From NCBI GenBank assembly GCA_003427395.1, contig BFEA01000151.1, positions 2,596,472 to 2,633,959 on the forward strand: a stretch of DNA of 37,488 bases. The letters run 5' to 3'. Position 1 is the stretch's first letter. Each line of letters begins with the position of its first letter. Under the pieces are notes generated by a model. It did not search any database. It saw only the letters and a list, made by a program, of their open reading frames with translations, and was not told where the DNA came from. A program made the translations under genes and the position numbers. This stretch comes from Chara braunii (Eukaryota; Streptophyta; Charophyceae; Charales; Characeae). This document shows, in pieces, positions 20,059 to 29,033 of the stretch.

Positions 20059-20535
20059 AGCATTGGGATGTGCTTGTGGATGCCTTGGCGGCATTACATA
20101 ACACTATTCTGGTGGGAGGCAGGCTGGGCAAGTCAATGACAAGGAGAATCACTGCGCCCATCTACAAGAAAGGGGAACGTGATGAGGTGAGGTGAGGAAT
20201 TGGTTTAACGAAGGACCCGACCTTTTTCGTCTTATTCTCACGCTCATCATTCTCCTCCCTCCCCCTCCTCTTCCTTCCTACTCATCTCCACTCCTCCTCC
20301 CAGCTTCAACTTCGTTAACCCCCTTCCCCGCCCTTCCTCCTCCTTCCCCCTTCCCCGTCCAATGACAATACGGTCTTGCAATTGAAGTTCCATGTACTTG
20401 TGGATGACTTGATATTCTGGTGGGAGGTAGGCTGGGCTCAGAAACAGGGAAGATTCTACTTCTACCAGGCCTTGTCATGACGGACCAGGGAGCCTTCATC
20501 CATTCTGGTGAGAGACAAGCTGGGACATGTAATGC
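20059..20535. repeat. Dispersed ATTCTGGTGGGAGGCAGGCT repeat, three copies
   Basis: ATTCTGGTGGGAGGCAGGCT (20103), ATTCTGGTGGGAGGTAGGCT (20412) and ATTCTGGTGAGAGACAAGCT (20503) each lie near a (C/A)TTGTGGATG-type word. The third copy is the most diverged. All are in the first 700 bp of U2AF35 intron 1. Confidence 0.7.
20213..20348. repeat. Duplicated 136-bp block, copy B
   Basis: Near-identical to 17746-17881, in the same orientation, but isolated from the minisatellite. It interrupts the 20059-20535 repeat family. Confidence 0.93.
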
Positions 20536-20729
20536 ACTTGTGGGGCCGGAAGAAAAGGTGAGCTTCTCTCTATGATGTATCTATAGTGGAGGATACTACA
20601 GTAAGCAGAGCACAGCAGCACACAATGCAGAAAAATGAGGAGAACAAAAACCATCAGGCAGGGCTGCACACACCCGATTACAGACACTTTCGCACTGGAC
20701 AACGGCCAATGCACATGACACACACATAC

Positions 20730-20975
20730 CTCAAAATGTTCCTGGACTTTCCTCGGATCCATCTGCTGGACATTTCCATGCTGGTCCATTCCCGTCTGAA
20801 TATTGGCGTCAGGGCTTTGGTACATGTTTGCAAACAGCAGTGTCTGGCTGGCATTGGGTCTGTTGTGGAGTCGTGAGCATCGATCTCCGTGGCGACACGC
20901 ACCAATCTTGAAGTAGAACGGACAGTTCACCCTGTCCTTCTCCGTGCCAAAGATGGAAGCCAAGTGCTCCGCCAT
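20730..20975 (-). CDS. U2AF35: U2AF35 exon 1: start codon and first CCCH zinc finger of the U2AF small subunit
   Basis: This exon encodes residues 1-82 of the small subunit of the U2 snRNP auxiliary factor, which recognises the AG at 3' splice sites together with the large subunit U2AF65 in the nucleus. The N-terminus [14 protein letters not shown] is near-invariant in the family. The first zinc finger is complete: Cys18, Cys27, Cys33, His37 (C-X8-C-X5-C-X3-H), with the family's conserved Ser34 following Cys33. Plant-like residues ([24 protein letters not shown]) separate it from the animal form. Residues 55-71 look longer and more Gln/Asn-rich than in land plants, as I remember those. The ATG at 20975-20973 has A at -3 and G at +4. 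The frame ends in Glu82 followed by the perfect donor GTATGT (20729-20724). Reading through the donor would add 77 unrelated residues before a stop at 20496, so the long open frame is exon plus intron. The gene continues at 3935. Confidence 0.95.
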
Positions 20976-21149
20976 TTTTTTTCACCGACACTTCTCCGTG
21001 CCTGCGCCTTCAACTGCAAGCAATCAATCACCACCCCCTCAACTTCCGCAAGCTCCAGCTTCTGCGCTGCGTATTGTTTCAAACGGCCAACTCAATGTTG
21101 CTACTCCCTCACAGCATTCCCAACCCCGAAGAAGCTCTGTCCAGCCAAG

Positions 21150-21187
<38 letters not shown>

Positions 21188-21400
21188 ACCCACCCTCCCT
21201 CCGCCACGTCAACCCTCTGCTTATCTCCGCTACCCTCTTGAGGGAGGGACCGCTGAGGTATGCTGCTAGATAGCTTTCCTCCCCAAGCACTGCAAAGTCA
21301 CTCCACCGTATTTGTTGGTGTCCTGATTCAGTTGTCAATCGAAGCTGCGTGCAGATAAGAGCCACAGCAACAAGGAACACATGAAAGTTAAACGCCGGGA
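20976..21400 (-). promoter_or_regulatory. U2AF35: Putative 5' UTR and promoter-proximal region of U2AF35
   Basis: This is the sequence upstream of the U2AF35 start codon. It contains a 36-bp homopolymer (C on plus, G on the sense strand) at 21151-21186, flanked by purine-rich sense sequence. About 50 bp before the ATG there is a possible acceptor (TTGCTTGCAG on the sense strand) that could close a 5'-UTR intron. No convincing TATA box was identified. The assignment rests on position only. Confidence 0.35.
21151..21186. repeat. Poly-C tract (36 bp)
   Basis: Uninterrupted C homopolymer on the plus strand, about 180 bp upstream of the U2AF35 start codon. On the sense strand it is G36. Homopolymer length in an assembly is unreliable. 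Confidence 0.95.
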
Positions 21401-22061
21401 GTCCAAAAGAAGACGATCACACGACACCACTCAATCTAATACAACCACATCCATGATGTCAAGGACGAACATCGCAAAAACGTTGTGTAAAAATTAACCA
21501 AAGCGCTGACTCGGGAACACGAACGAAAGGACTTAAGATTGCAAAGAAAAATGGCCAGCCTTGCAAGTTACCCAATGCACAAAACAGTTGTTCGAGTGCT
21601 CGACTGACGTATTACAGATGTGGAAAGACAGCTAATAGAAAGGACGCATCACAAGAAGGGGATAGGCACACACTTGAATCCCTTTCCTTTTCCCCTCCCT
21701 TGCAAGGCCCAAAATGTTCATCGTTAAGTGGGAAGTCGCTGAGCACCACCTATCTGCTGTGAGACCGCCGCACCCACTCGGCGCGCATTTCCACTTTCAC
21801 CACTACTTAAACCACCAGTACCCTAGGGAGTCTTAGGGCCCGTCTGACGCAAATGCATATGGACTCACGCAGCGCAGAGATTCAGCCTCCGCGTTAACGC
21901 CTAAAAATGAGGTAGGTACTGGCCGTCGCGGTGAAATGGCCACGAGGCTAGCATGTAAAGAACAGTTGGAAAGCCTGAACAGATGTTACAACGTTCCAGC
22001 AGAAAGAAGCGCAGACGGGGAGCGGAACGAAAGCATGTACATAGTTCTCTTAATTGCAAGC
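21401..22061. other. No gene recognised between U2AF35 and the foldback
   Basis: Mixed sequence without a domain-bearing frame or an obvious repeat. It may include distal U2AF35 promoter. Confidence 0.4.
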
Positions 22062-22078
22062 AGCGTTGGTAGAGACAC

Positions 22079-22737
22079 TAAATTGGGAGGAAGTTCACTT
22101 TTTAATGAAGGTCTGTGCGACGAAACGTGTCCCCCTGGAATTGTTTTCCGTTTTTTGTTACTCAGGCGGTTTTGTAGCATTCTTGGCCTATCAGTGTTCT
22201 TGAGGGTGGGTTTCGAAGCGGCCTCAGCAAGTCCTCAACGCAGCGAAGGGCATAGTCACACCAGGGCATTCTGGGACTTATCCGACTGCAACCATGAGCA
22301 GATTCAGTGGAAACCGTCCTGGTGTGAATACGCACTGAGGTTTAGCGTCTCTACCCACCCTGCTTATAATGAAGACAAACTATGTTCATGCTTTCAGTTC
22401 CGCGCAGATACTTCTCTTCATTACAAGCAGGGCAGGGTGGGTAGAGACGCTAAACCTCCGTGCGTATTCACACCGGGACGGTTTCGACTGAATCTGCGCA
22501 TGGTTGCAGTCGGATAAGTCCCAGAATGCCCTGGTTTGACTATGCCCTTCGCTGCGTCGAGGACTTGCTGAGGCTGCTTCGAAGACTTGCTGAGGCTGCT
22601 GCGAAACCCACCCTCAAGAACACTGATAGGGCAAGAATGCTACAAAACCGCCCGAGTAACAAAAAAGGGAAAAACACATCCAGGGAACACGTTTCGTCGC
22701 ACAAACCTTCATTAGAAAGCAAACTCCCTCCCGATTA
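22079..22737. mobile_element. Long foldback element: arms of about 300 bp, 37-bp loop
   Basis: The left arm (22079-22376) and right arm (22414-22737) are inverted copies of each other with roughly 90% or better match by eye. Paired landmarks include the GGGACTTATCCGACTGCAACC block, GGTTTAGCGTCTCTACCCACC and the TTCTTGAGGGTGGGTTTCG block. The right arm is longer because a 22-bp segment (GACTTGCTGAGGCTGCTTCG) is duplicated in tandem at 22562 and 22584. Similarity may extend slightly outward (GCGTTG/CAACGC near 22062 and 22755). A transcript would form a 300-bp hairpin. Overlapping open frames are by-products. No transposase or sure target duplication is seen. Confidence 0.92.
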
Positions 22738-22765
22738 CGTCCAACAACGCCCCGGCCCCCCCAAA

Positions 22766-22778
22766 ACACGCACGCACG

Positions 22779-22830
<52 letters not shown>

Positions 22831-22831
22831 N

Positions 22832-22880
<49 letters not shown>
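22766..22880. repeat. (CA)n microsatellite
   Basis: CGCACGCA passes into CA repeats to 22880. An N at 22831 shows the length is unresolved. Confidence 0.97.
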
Positions 22881-23695
22881 ATCTATGTACAGTGAACTGA
22901 CCACCTCCAATGCGCAAGAATTTACGGACGCAAGTTTTCACCGCAAGATTCCCTCCACACGGCGTCTAGGCAGAGACCCGACCCATCCACCACAAAGAAT
23001 AATCTATGCACGGTAAACCTGAGACTCCATGTCACGTGCGAACGCTGCGCGGCGAGACACTAACCCCTCAAGGCAATGGTTTTATTAGCTCGCCGTTCTG
23101 AGCTGGGCAATTGTGCGGCTGCTGTAATGCTTTCCCCAAGACAGGACTGAAGAGAGTGAAAAGGAACAGAGGGGACGGGTTGTTATTCACTGTCCAACTA
23201 CGAGGAGGTGACTGTGTATACTAAACATTACACGGGCAACGAGAAAAGGGTATTGGTATCAGAATAACCGTGACGTCGCCTCATAATACGTATCACGAAG
23301 CGCAGCGTCTCCAACAGAACTTGCGAGGCACGCAAGGTTTAGCAAGTTTCGACGAGAAAACTAGTAATTACACTACAGCCGCGGAACAAAACAGTTGCTG
23401 TGTCCTTCCTTCAGCACGTCAGTTAAAATTGGAACGATACAGAGAAAAATTTACCACGCCCCGCGCGCGGGGCAGGGATAAACGCGCACAAATCATAAAA
23501 TGGCCCAAATTATTGTGAATGGAGGACAGAAAACAATCACATCGGGCTCCTATTGCTCCACAGAAGCATCCAAGCTGTGTCCGGATTAAAGAAGAGGCGA
23601 GAGAGCCAGATCCCTCACGCTCTGTTTCAATTTGATGAACAAAACGGCGGGGAAGGCAGGCGGGGGGAAGCCCAGAGACGGCTGCTGCTTCTGGC
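22881..23695. other. No gene recognised
   Basis: Moderately GC-rich unique-looking sequence. Minus frame 23733-23419 has no domain. Confidence 0.4.
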
Positions 23696-23699
23696 GATA

Positions 23700-23760
23700 A
23701 GCTGCCAAGAATCGAACTCGCGATCTTAATCATACTACACTATCAACTGATCTATACGCA
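23700..23760 (-). repeat. tRNA relic or SINE head
   Basis: Minus strand: A-box-like TAGATCAGTTGATA (23754-23741) and a good B box CGAGTTCGATTCT (23720-23708). The interval is too short by about seven bases for a complete anticodon arm and variable loop, so it is not functional. Confidence 0.45.
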
Positions 23761-23772
23761 CTGTAACGACTT

Positions 23773-24540
23773 GTGACTGCATCATACAACTCTGTTACCT
23801 CCCTTGATGACAATCGGATCGCTCGCCCAAACAAACATAAGTATCAAATCCCTAGAAGAGAGGCAAAGAATACGAAGTTCCCGCCCCGTCGAATCGCGGC
23901 CGTTACCACGTATGCTGCGACGGTGCGCACACAATCCCACCCAAGAACAAAATCACCGCACGAGCCCTTCGCTGTCCACAACACCAAGAGTATGACCACT
24001 AATCGTCTACAGCCAGCGCCGAGGTAAGCCGTCATCAAAGCATATAATCAATCTCCCCTCTTCTGCTCCCCCCGCGTTCAACAACCCTCCTGTTCGATGG
24101 CGCTCCCTGCTAATGTGGCTACCCGTTTCGCCGTTCTTTCCCTCACACAACGAACCGCCCTCCCATCCCTCCCGTTCCTTCCCTCGTCCCTTGCCTTCTG
24201 GACAGCTGAGAACCCTATCCACCCGTACCCACCTTGTCAATCATAGCCTCGACGACCGACGCGACGAGATCAAGGTGTCGCCGCCCGCGCCTCCCCCCAC
24301 CCGACGAATCACCCTTTGCGCAGAGCTTCGTCGAAGTGCTAATTCCTCCGTCCAATCGCTCTCCTGGACATCTCCACGCCGTCGAATCGCGCAGACGAAT
24401 CGTGAAGACTATGCATCCGGATAGGCTGATTGGCAGTTTCCTTGATGGACTAGGGATTCGTTATGCCCATCTCAAAAAGACCTTGATAAGTGTTTCGACG
24501 TCATTCCACCGCGCCCTAGTCATAAAATCTTGAGAGAAAA
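23773..24540 (+). other. GC-rich stretch with unrecognised open frames
   Basis: Open frames at 23773-24027, 24113-24424 and 24234-24533 are Arg/Pro/Ser-rich. The first ends at CCGAG followed by GTAAGC (24021-24026), a plausible donor. No family was recognised and coding status is uncertain. Confidence 0.25.
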
Positions 24541-24693
24541 ACGTACGTCTCTAGGGCACGTCCTTGAGTTTGAAATTCGAAGACCGCGTTCTTGGGATTG
24601 AAAATCAAGCACCGCGTTCGTGGGAGTGGCGGCGGCATCCTCCGCGAAACCATGAAATTCAGACTATATAGTCAGAACGCAACAATGACTGGC

Positions 24694-24838
24694 CCGTCGA
24701 AGAAGCTCGGTCCTGATGCTACCCGCTGACCCCTGGCCGGTATCGCCCACCAGCAGGTGGGTGCAACTCCGGCATGTTCCCTCGTTGGAGGCTTGAGCAC
24801 GGATGTGGCTGCTACGGGGTTCCTGTAATACTAAAATG
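24694..24838 (+). mobile_element. SINE-like element, 5'-truncated copy
   Basis: GACTGGCCCGTCGAAGAAGC through GGATGTGGCTGCTACGGGGT is closely related to the reverse complement of 33533-33378. This copy lacks a tRNA head and has a roughly 20-bp internal deletion relative to the other copy. Confidence 0.85.
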
Positions 24839-24900
24839 ATTGACTTACCGTGAGGGCACGGGTGCGCAGCCCGGAGTTTGTATATGCTTGATTGATAAAG

Positions 24901-24954
24901 GAGGCGTTATTGGTGAGGTTTAGAAGTGAGGCGTTATTGGTGAGGTTTAGAAGT
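24901..24954. repeat. 27-bp tandem repeat, two copies
   Basis: GAGGCGTTATTGGTGAGGTT then TAGAAGT occurs at 24901 and 24928, identical in both. Confidence 0.96.
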
Positions 24955-25078
24955 GAGGTGATTGTTGCATGAAAAAAAGGAGTATTTGTGTGTATGTGTC
25001 AAGATTAGTGTGTGTGTTTGTGTGATACTAAGGGTGTTTGTGTTCTATCACATCTGTTAGTGCTGGAGTGTGTGTCAG

Positions 25079-25165
25079 TTGATGTAGCTCAGTGGTTAGA
25101 GCACGGGTTGGAAATGCGCATTGTGGTATAAGGTTGAGGGTTCAAAACCCTGCAGGGCTTTAGAT
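25079..25165 (+). repeat. tRNA-derived SINE head
   Basis: A box TAGCTCAGTGGTTAGAGCA (25085-25103) is a near-perfect tRNA D-arm, and B box GGGTTCAAAACCC (25138-25150) forms a 4-bp T-stem with a 7-base loop. The anticodon stem and acceptor stem do not pair, so it is a tRNA-derived repeat, not a working tRNA. A second B-box-like word, CGGGTTCAAGC, lies near 25369. Confidence 0.65.
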
Positions 25166-26218
25166 TGACGCACGGCTGGGCAACACTGCCTGCGCACTGC
25201 CTGCGATAGTCCATGGTGTTGTATGTTGGTTGTGGGTTTCACAGGGTTTGCTTGAGGTGTTGGTCTCAGGTGTTCTGATGTTCTCCCCAGTCTGGCATAT
25301 CACACGTTCATTCCATTTCCGGTAGTTGCTCATACGGTGGAGTCTTGGATTACATGTTACAAGGTTACGGGTTCAAGCTTGGTTCGGTCCTTGGGGGGGG
25401 GGGTGACACGCCAGCTTCCAGACCTGCGCCATCTTCCACCCCCCCCCTTTTTTGAATTTCAGTGCTTTTGCAAATAGGCCGACGAGGCCTCCTTTTGTAT
25501 TTCCATGAAGGGAGGTCCGTCCTTCTCAGGACCTTCGTCATTTTTGGATCAGTTTTTGGAATTTCATCTTTTGCAATTCATGAAATGCATGGGAATTACG
25601 CGCGCCTTCGCGAGCGCGCTAGGAAATTGGCTCGACAGTTAGAAATTTCGGAATGAGCGGAACCTGACGTGTCCTTTCTTGTGCATGAACATTCTCAACT
25701 TCGTCTTGGAAAACTCCGGGAATTTTCGTAGGAATCTGAATAGGTATAGGACTTTTTTCCTCGCTTGCTCTACACGCGGATATGGTACTTTTCAATTTTG
25801 AATTAGCTGTAACTGTTTCGGTGCCCTTTTTGCCTTCGCGTCAGCGCCATACATGCGAACCTCCCGTCCCCGCTCCCCTCGCTACCTTCGACACTCTCTT
25901 TTTCACGCTCATGCTCCTTTTTTCTTTGTAACCGTTTTCCAGCTTCGTCACGCGCGCCTTTTCTCTTTCTTGATCGTTTGAATCTTGGTTTCATTTCGCG
26001 CTATCCTTCGCGCGCTTCTTCTTCCCGCTCTAATCCTCGCGCCGAAATACTTTGTCGAATCCCTCTTCCCTTCCTCTAGCCAAGGAGACGCGCCATGTAA
26101 GAAGGAAATTCCTGATACACGACGATTTTGATTGACTACAAAGGGGATCCAAAGGATCGATATGACTTTCGCCAGGCGAGTGTCACTGAATCTTCCTCTA
26201 CCCCTCCTTACCTCAGTA
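25166..26218. other. No gene recognised; G and C homopolymers and CGCGC-rich words
   Basis: A G10 run near 25390 and a C9-T6 tract at 25439-25453 precede TTTCAG (25457-25462), which looks like a 3' splice site. The following frame (to 25656) is short and has no ATG near its start. TTCGCGCGC-type words recur at 25600-26030. Confidence 0.35.
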
Positions 26219-26539
26219 CTAACCCTTCCTAGCATCTATCTCATTTTTCGTAGCTATAAATTTTGCAAGTGATCCCGAAAATCTCTCTCTCGACTCATCA
26301 ACCAGCTTTCGGAAAGCAGTGGCTAGGTGGTATGTGAAAGATGCGAGTCGAAAAGTCTCGATGAACTGAATGTAGCCTTGGCGGCGGGGCGCTGGATCGC
26401 CCGATGAACTGTGGGATTCAGGCCAGACTAAGTTGGTGGGGTGACGATCTCCATAGTGAATTAGCACGTGACGGTCGGGATCGTTAGTGCTTGTGAGAAG
26501 TTTGAATCGGAAGCGACTGAGTACATGGCCTGGGTCCAT
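26219..26539 (-). CDS. Hypothetical protein, 106 aa, unrecognised
   Basis: The frame starts at an ATG in good context (CCACCATGG) and reads MDPGHVLSRFRFKLLTSTND through to EIDARKG, with a stop at 26219. Residue use is even and not repeat-derived. A second frame (26235-25948) overlaps its end. I do not recognise a domain. It lies between a SINE-rich stretch and the second gypsy element, so it could be element-derived or chance. Confidence 0.25.
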   Translation of the reverse strand: MDPGHVLSRFRFKLLTSTNDPDRHVLIHYGDRHPTNLVWPESHSSSGDPAPRRQGYIQFIETFRLASFTYHLATAFRKLVDESRERFSGSLAKFIATKNEIDARKG

Positions 26540-26921
26540 GGTGGAATTTTATGACGGAAACGCCTCTTTTTGTCCCAAAATCTGTATCTTCGAGCGTGAG
26601 TTCTGATCACTCGGCCTTTAAGCCGGAATTTCCCTTGACAAGATCGTCGGACATTTTGTGGTTGTTTTCTATTCGTTCCTCCCCTCTGATCTGCGTCTAT
26701 TCTCCGTCACTCTCTCCCCCTGTCATGTTTTGTTATAATGGATGAATTATGGTGACTTTGCTTCTCTCTCTTTGATATGTGCATGCAGAGGGTCGTATTA
26801 GATAACTTATTGTAGCATGATGGGGAGGATGACTGGCTGATCGACTAAATGATCTGGCTGCCTGAAGTGTCGAATGAATGATGTATGATTAAGAAAGTTT
26901 TTTGTGTTTGTTTTGGTTGCC

Positions 26922-27317
26922 ATGTGGACTGACGGCTTCGACCCGACTCGGCGTCAACTTCCCATGCCTCCACCGCGCCCCTTCCCCGAGCCGTACAACG
27001 AGGAAAGGATACGTGTATGCGAGTGGGACGTACGAGAAGTTGTCACTAAGATCGGCAGGCGCTACTACTTTCCTCCTGAAACTCGGTGTTATGGGTTCGT
27101 CGATGCGGGTTTTGTTATTGTTGATACGCATTTTTTGCCTTATTCGTTGTTATTATCATTTAACGAGTTGATCGTCATCCCGTGGACGGCAATGGAGCCT
27201 TATTGGCCTCACACTCTGTGCAATAATTGTCGCCGCTTCGAGCGTTACCGAGCTACCACAATTGTCGCCACTTTGAGCGTTACCAAGCCACTGCACACGT
27301 GGCGAGGACGAGCATAA
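26922..27317 (+). CDS. Hypothetical ORF upstream of gypsy element 2
   Basis: From the first real ATG (26922) the frame reads MWTDGFDPTRRQLPMPPPRP, then segments such as RVCEWDVREVVTKIGRRYYF and CYGFVDAGFVIVDTHFLPYS, 131 residues to a stop at 27315-27317. Codons favour C/G at third positions in the first half, as real coding sequence might. It ends about 370 bp before the primer binding site of gypsy element 2 and may belong to that element's LTR/leader or to an older host exon. No family was recognised. Confidence 0.3.
   Translation: MWTDGFDPTRRQLPMPPPRPFPEPYNEERIRVCEWDVREVVTKIGRRYYFPPETRCYGFVDAGFVIVDTHFLPYSLLLSFNELIVIPWTAMEPYWPHTLCNNCRRFERYRATTIVATLSVTKPLHTWRGRA
27225..27295. repeat. 36-bp imperfect tandem repeat, two copies
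   Basis: AATTGTCGCCGCTTCGAGCG then TTACCGAGC (27225) is followed by AATTGTCGCCACTTTGAGCG then TTACCAAGC (27261). Confidence 0.85.
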
Positions 27318-27683
27318 GGAGAGGATTACTCGATTGAAGCCCTTCACGTCGGATTCGGAGTTGTGTAACGAGCGCCAACGAGATCTCATCCGTAAACGAG
27401 ATACCATGTATGTACCCGCCCCCTTTCACGTGAAACGAAGAGCGACGGCTCGCTGGGAAGTTCAGCGATAGTTTTTGGATTAATTTCTCATAGTCGCGAG
27501 TCCCGCCCGAGCCTTTTTTTCCCTTAAACCCGCGCGGCAACGGACCTCCTTCTTACTAAGGTCGGACTTGTCCCCACACTCAACTTTTACAAAAATCCTT
27601 GGCACACCCTATCTTCGTTGTCCTCCTGGGGCCCTTCCACAAATCAAAACGCTCCAACTGGGAAGCATCGCAGGGCGTGAGGT

Positions 27684-27696
27684 TGGTATCGGAGCC
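27684..27696 (+). promoter_or_regulatory. Primer-binding-site-like sequence for initiator Met tRNA
   Basis: TGGTATCGGAGCC matches the plant gypsy PBS TGGTATCAGAGC with one mismatch. It lies 50 bp before gag, where a PBS is expected. It is followed by the perfect 14-bp palindrome CCGACACGTGTCGG (27695-27708). Confidence 0.65.
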
Positions 27697-27732
27697 GACA
27701 CGTGTCGGTTCTGACGTTAGTAAGGCGAGCTG

Positions 27733-28395
27733 GTGAGAGGAAGATCAAGCGACATATCTAATCGTTTGAGTCCTCCCGTCACTCAACAAAGGTCCGCCAA
27801 AACTCGACCAGAGATGCCCATTACCGATGTTCATGGAGCGGCTCCTCGGGTGATGGTGAGTATCCCCGCCACCTTCCCGTTTTATCCCAACCATACCCAT
27901 CCTGAGGCATGGCCCGAAGTTGTGCAAGCTCAGGGATATGGCGTTGAGGATCTTCCTCATGCCATCACCCTGCTTCTCCGAAACATCGCTCATGATTGGT
28001 TTAAAAGGCATAGGTGGGTAAATTGCGATACGTTCAAAATAACGTTCCTAGCAAGGTTCGATGAAGTCAGTGAGGATTCTGCGTGGTTTGTGCTAAAAAC
28101 CCATCCACAGGAACCCGGAGAACTGCTTCCCAACTTTGTAAATCGATTTCGAACTGCGTTAGATAAACTAGGACGAAAAGAAAACGTTGCTCGAGACTTG
28201 TTCATCGATCATCTCCGCAATCCAGTACTGAAAGCGAAATTGCAGAAAAAGGTTCCCCCAAACACGAACCAGCTACTTGTCATCATCGCTAAAGCCCTTG
28301 AGCTAGACTTATTGGATATGCGCAAATACATCAGTCAGGGGGATGGAGACATCTCGGACACGGTACAAGATGCGACCGCCAAATGGCGTTCGTGA
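27733..28395 (+). pseudogene. Gypsy element 2 gag (capsid region)
   Basis: A 220-codon frame contains the retrotransposon gag core: DWFKRHRWVNCDTFKITFLA, ARFDEVSEDSAWFVLKTHPQ, LLPNFVNRFRTALDKLGRKE, FIDHLRNPVLKAKLQKKVPP. It would form the particle that packages element RNA. The frame begins with an alternative start in the listing and ends in TGA at 28393-28395, ahead of the nucleocapsid part, so gag is split from the zinc knuckle by about 250 bp with stops. Confidence 0.85.
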
Positions 28396-28646
28396 CTCAG
28401 AGCGGTGGGGCGATTTCACCCTCGCCCTGATCGCGACTATCAAGACGGACCCTCCCCGGATCCCTGTCCTCATCTCCTGTCTTCTGCCTCTCCCCTTCCT
28501 CCCAAGATAGCCTCAGTGAATACCGTCATGCCCCAGGTTGCTGCACCAGTACCTATCATTAACCTGCATCCGCCCAGATGATTCATACCGCTACGACTAA
28601 ACAATCTGAGTGGATGAACAATCTGATTCGGATGCGGACTTCCTAA

Positions 28647-29033
28647 ATGGATCGATTGGAACGAATCATGACGAAACTGATAAAGGCTAACTCAAGTTCT
28701 CCGCGTCTCGCTCCTTCTTCGTATCCCCCGCCGACTGCGTCTCCCGCCCCGTATCAGGTGGCCAATCCAGTAAAAAGCGTTGAATGTTACAACTGTAAAC
28801 AACCCGAACACTTTGCACGAGACTTCCCCCTGCCAAGGCGTAACCAACCCCCGCCAGCAGTCGTGCCTGTCGCCTTGAACCAAGGTCAGGTAGCCTCATT
28901 GTTAAAAACAACAAGAGTGAGGGAGTCTGACTCTTTCTCTACAAAACCATCTTCTTCGCCTGAACCCATCGCGCTTTGGGATCATCTTCCGAAGCGGCCA
29001 ATATCGTTGATCCGACATAGTATCTCCAATTAG
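28647..29033 (+). pseudogene. Gypsy element 2 nucleocapsid with damaged zinc knuckle
   Basis: The frame has a Pro/Ser linker and then ECYNCKQPEHFARDFPLP, which is a CCHC knuckle (C-X2-C-X4-H-X4-C) with the last Cys replaced by Phe. Zinc binding would probably be lost. It ends in a stop at 29031-29033 before the protease. Confidence 0.85.

Larger units (their letters stand above)
3936..20729 (-). other. U2AF35 intron 1 (16,794 bp)
   Basis: This is the intron between U2AF35 exons 1 and 2, defined by GTATGT at the 5' end and TCCAG at the 3' end, both read on the minus strand. Its content is almost all repetitive: tandem duplications, a decayed Ty3/gypsy pol, two palindromic MITEs, tRNA-like SINE heads and the 2.1-kb polypyrimidine block, which is polypurine in the U2AF35 pre-mRNA. 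The stretch just before the acceptor is only weakly pyrimidine-rich. The exon pairing rests on protein continuity and splice-site consensus, not on transcript data. Confidence 0.88.

Noticed and set aside
20496-20975. Single-exon 159-residue zinc-finger gene
   Set aside because: Similarity to U2AF35 stops exactly at a GTATGT donor and resumes in the separate exon at 3935-3849; the remaining 77 residues are intron read-through.
22079-22737. 193-residue protein encoded over the foldback (21936-22517)
   Set aside because: The frame crosses the loop and both arms, so it encodes inverted-repeat sequence with no domain.
25079-25165. Functional tRNA gene
   Set aside because: A and B boxes and a T-stem are good, but neither the anticodon stem nor the acceptor stem pairs, so it is treated as a tRNA-derived repeat.
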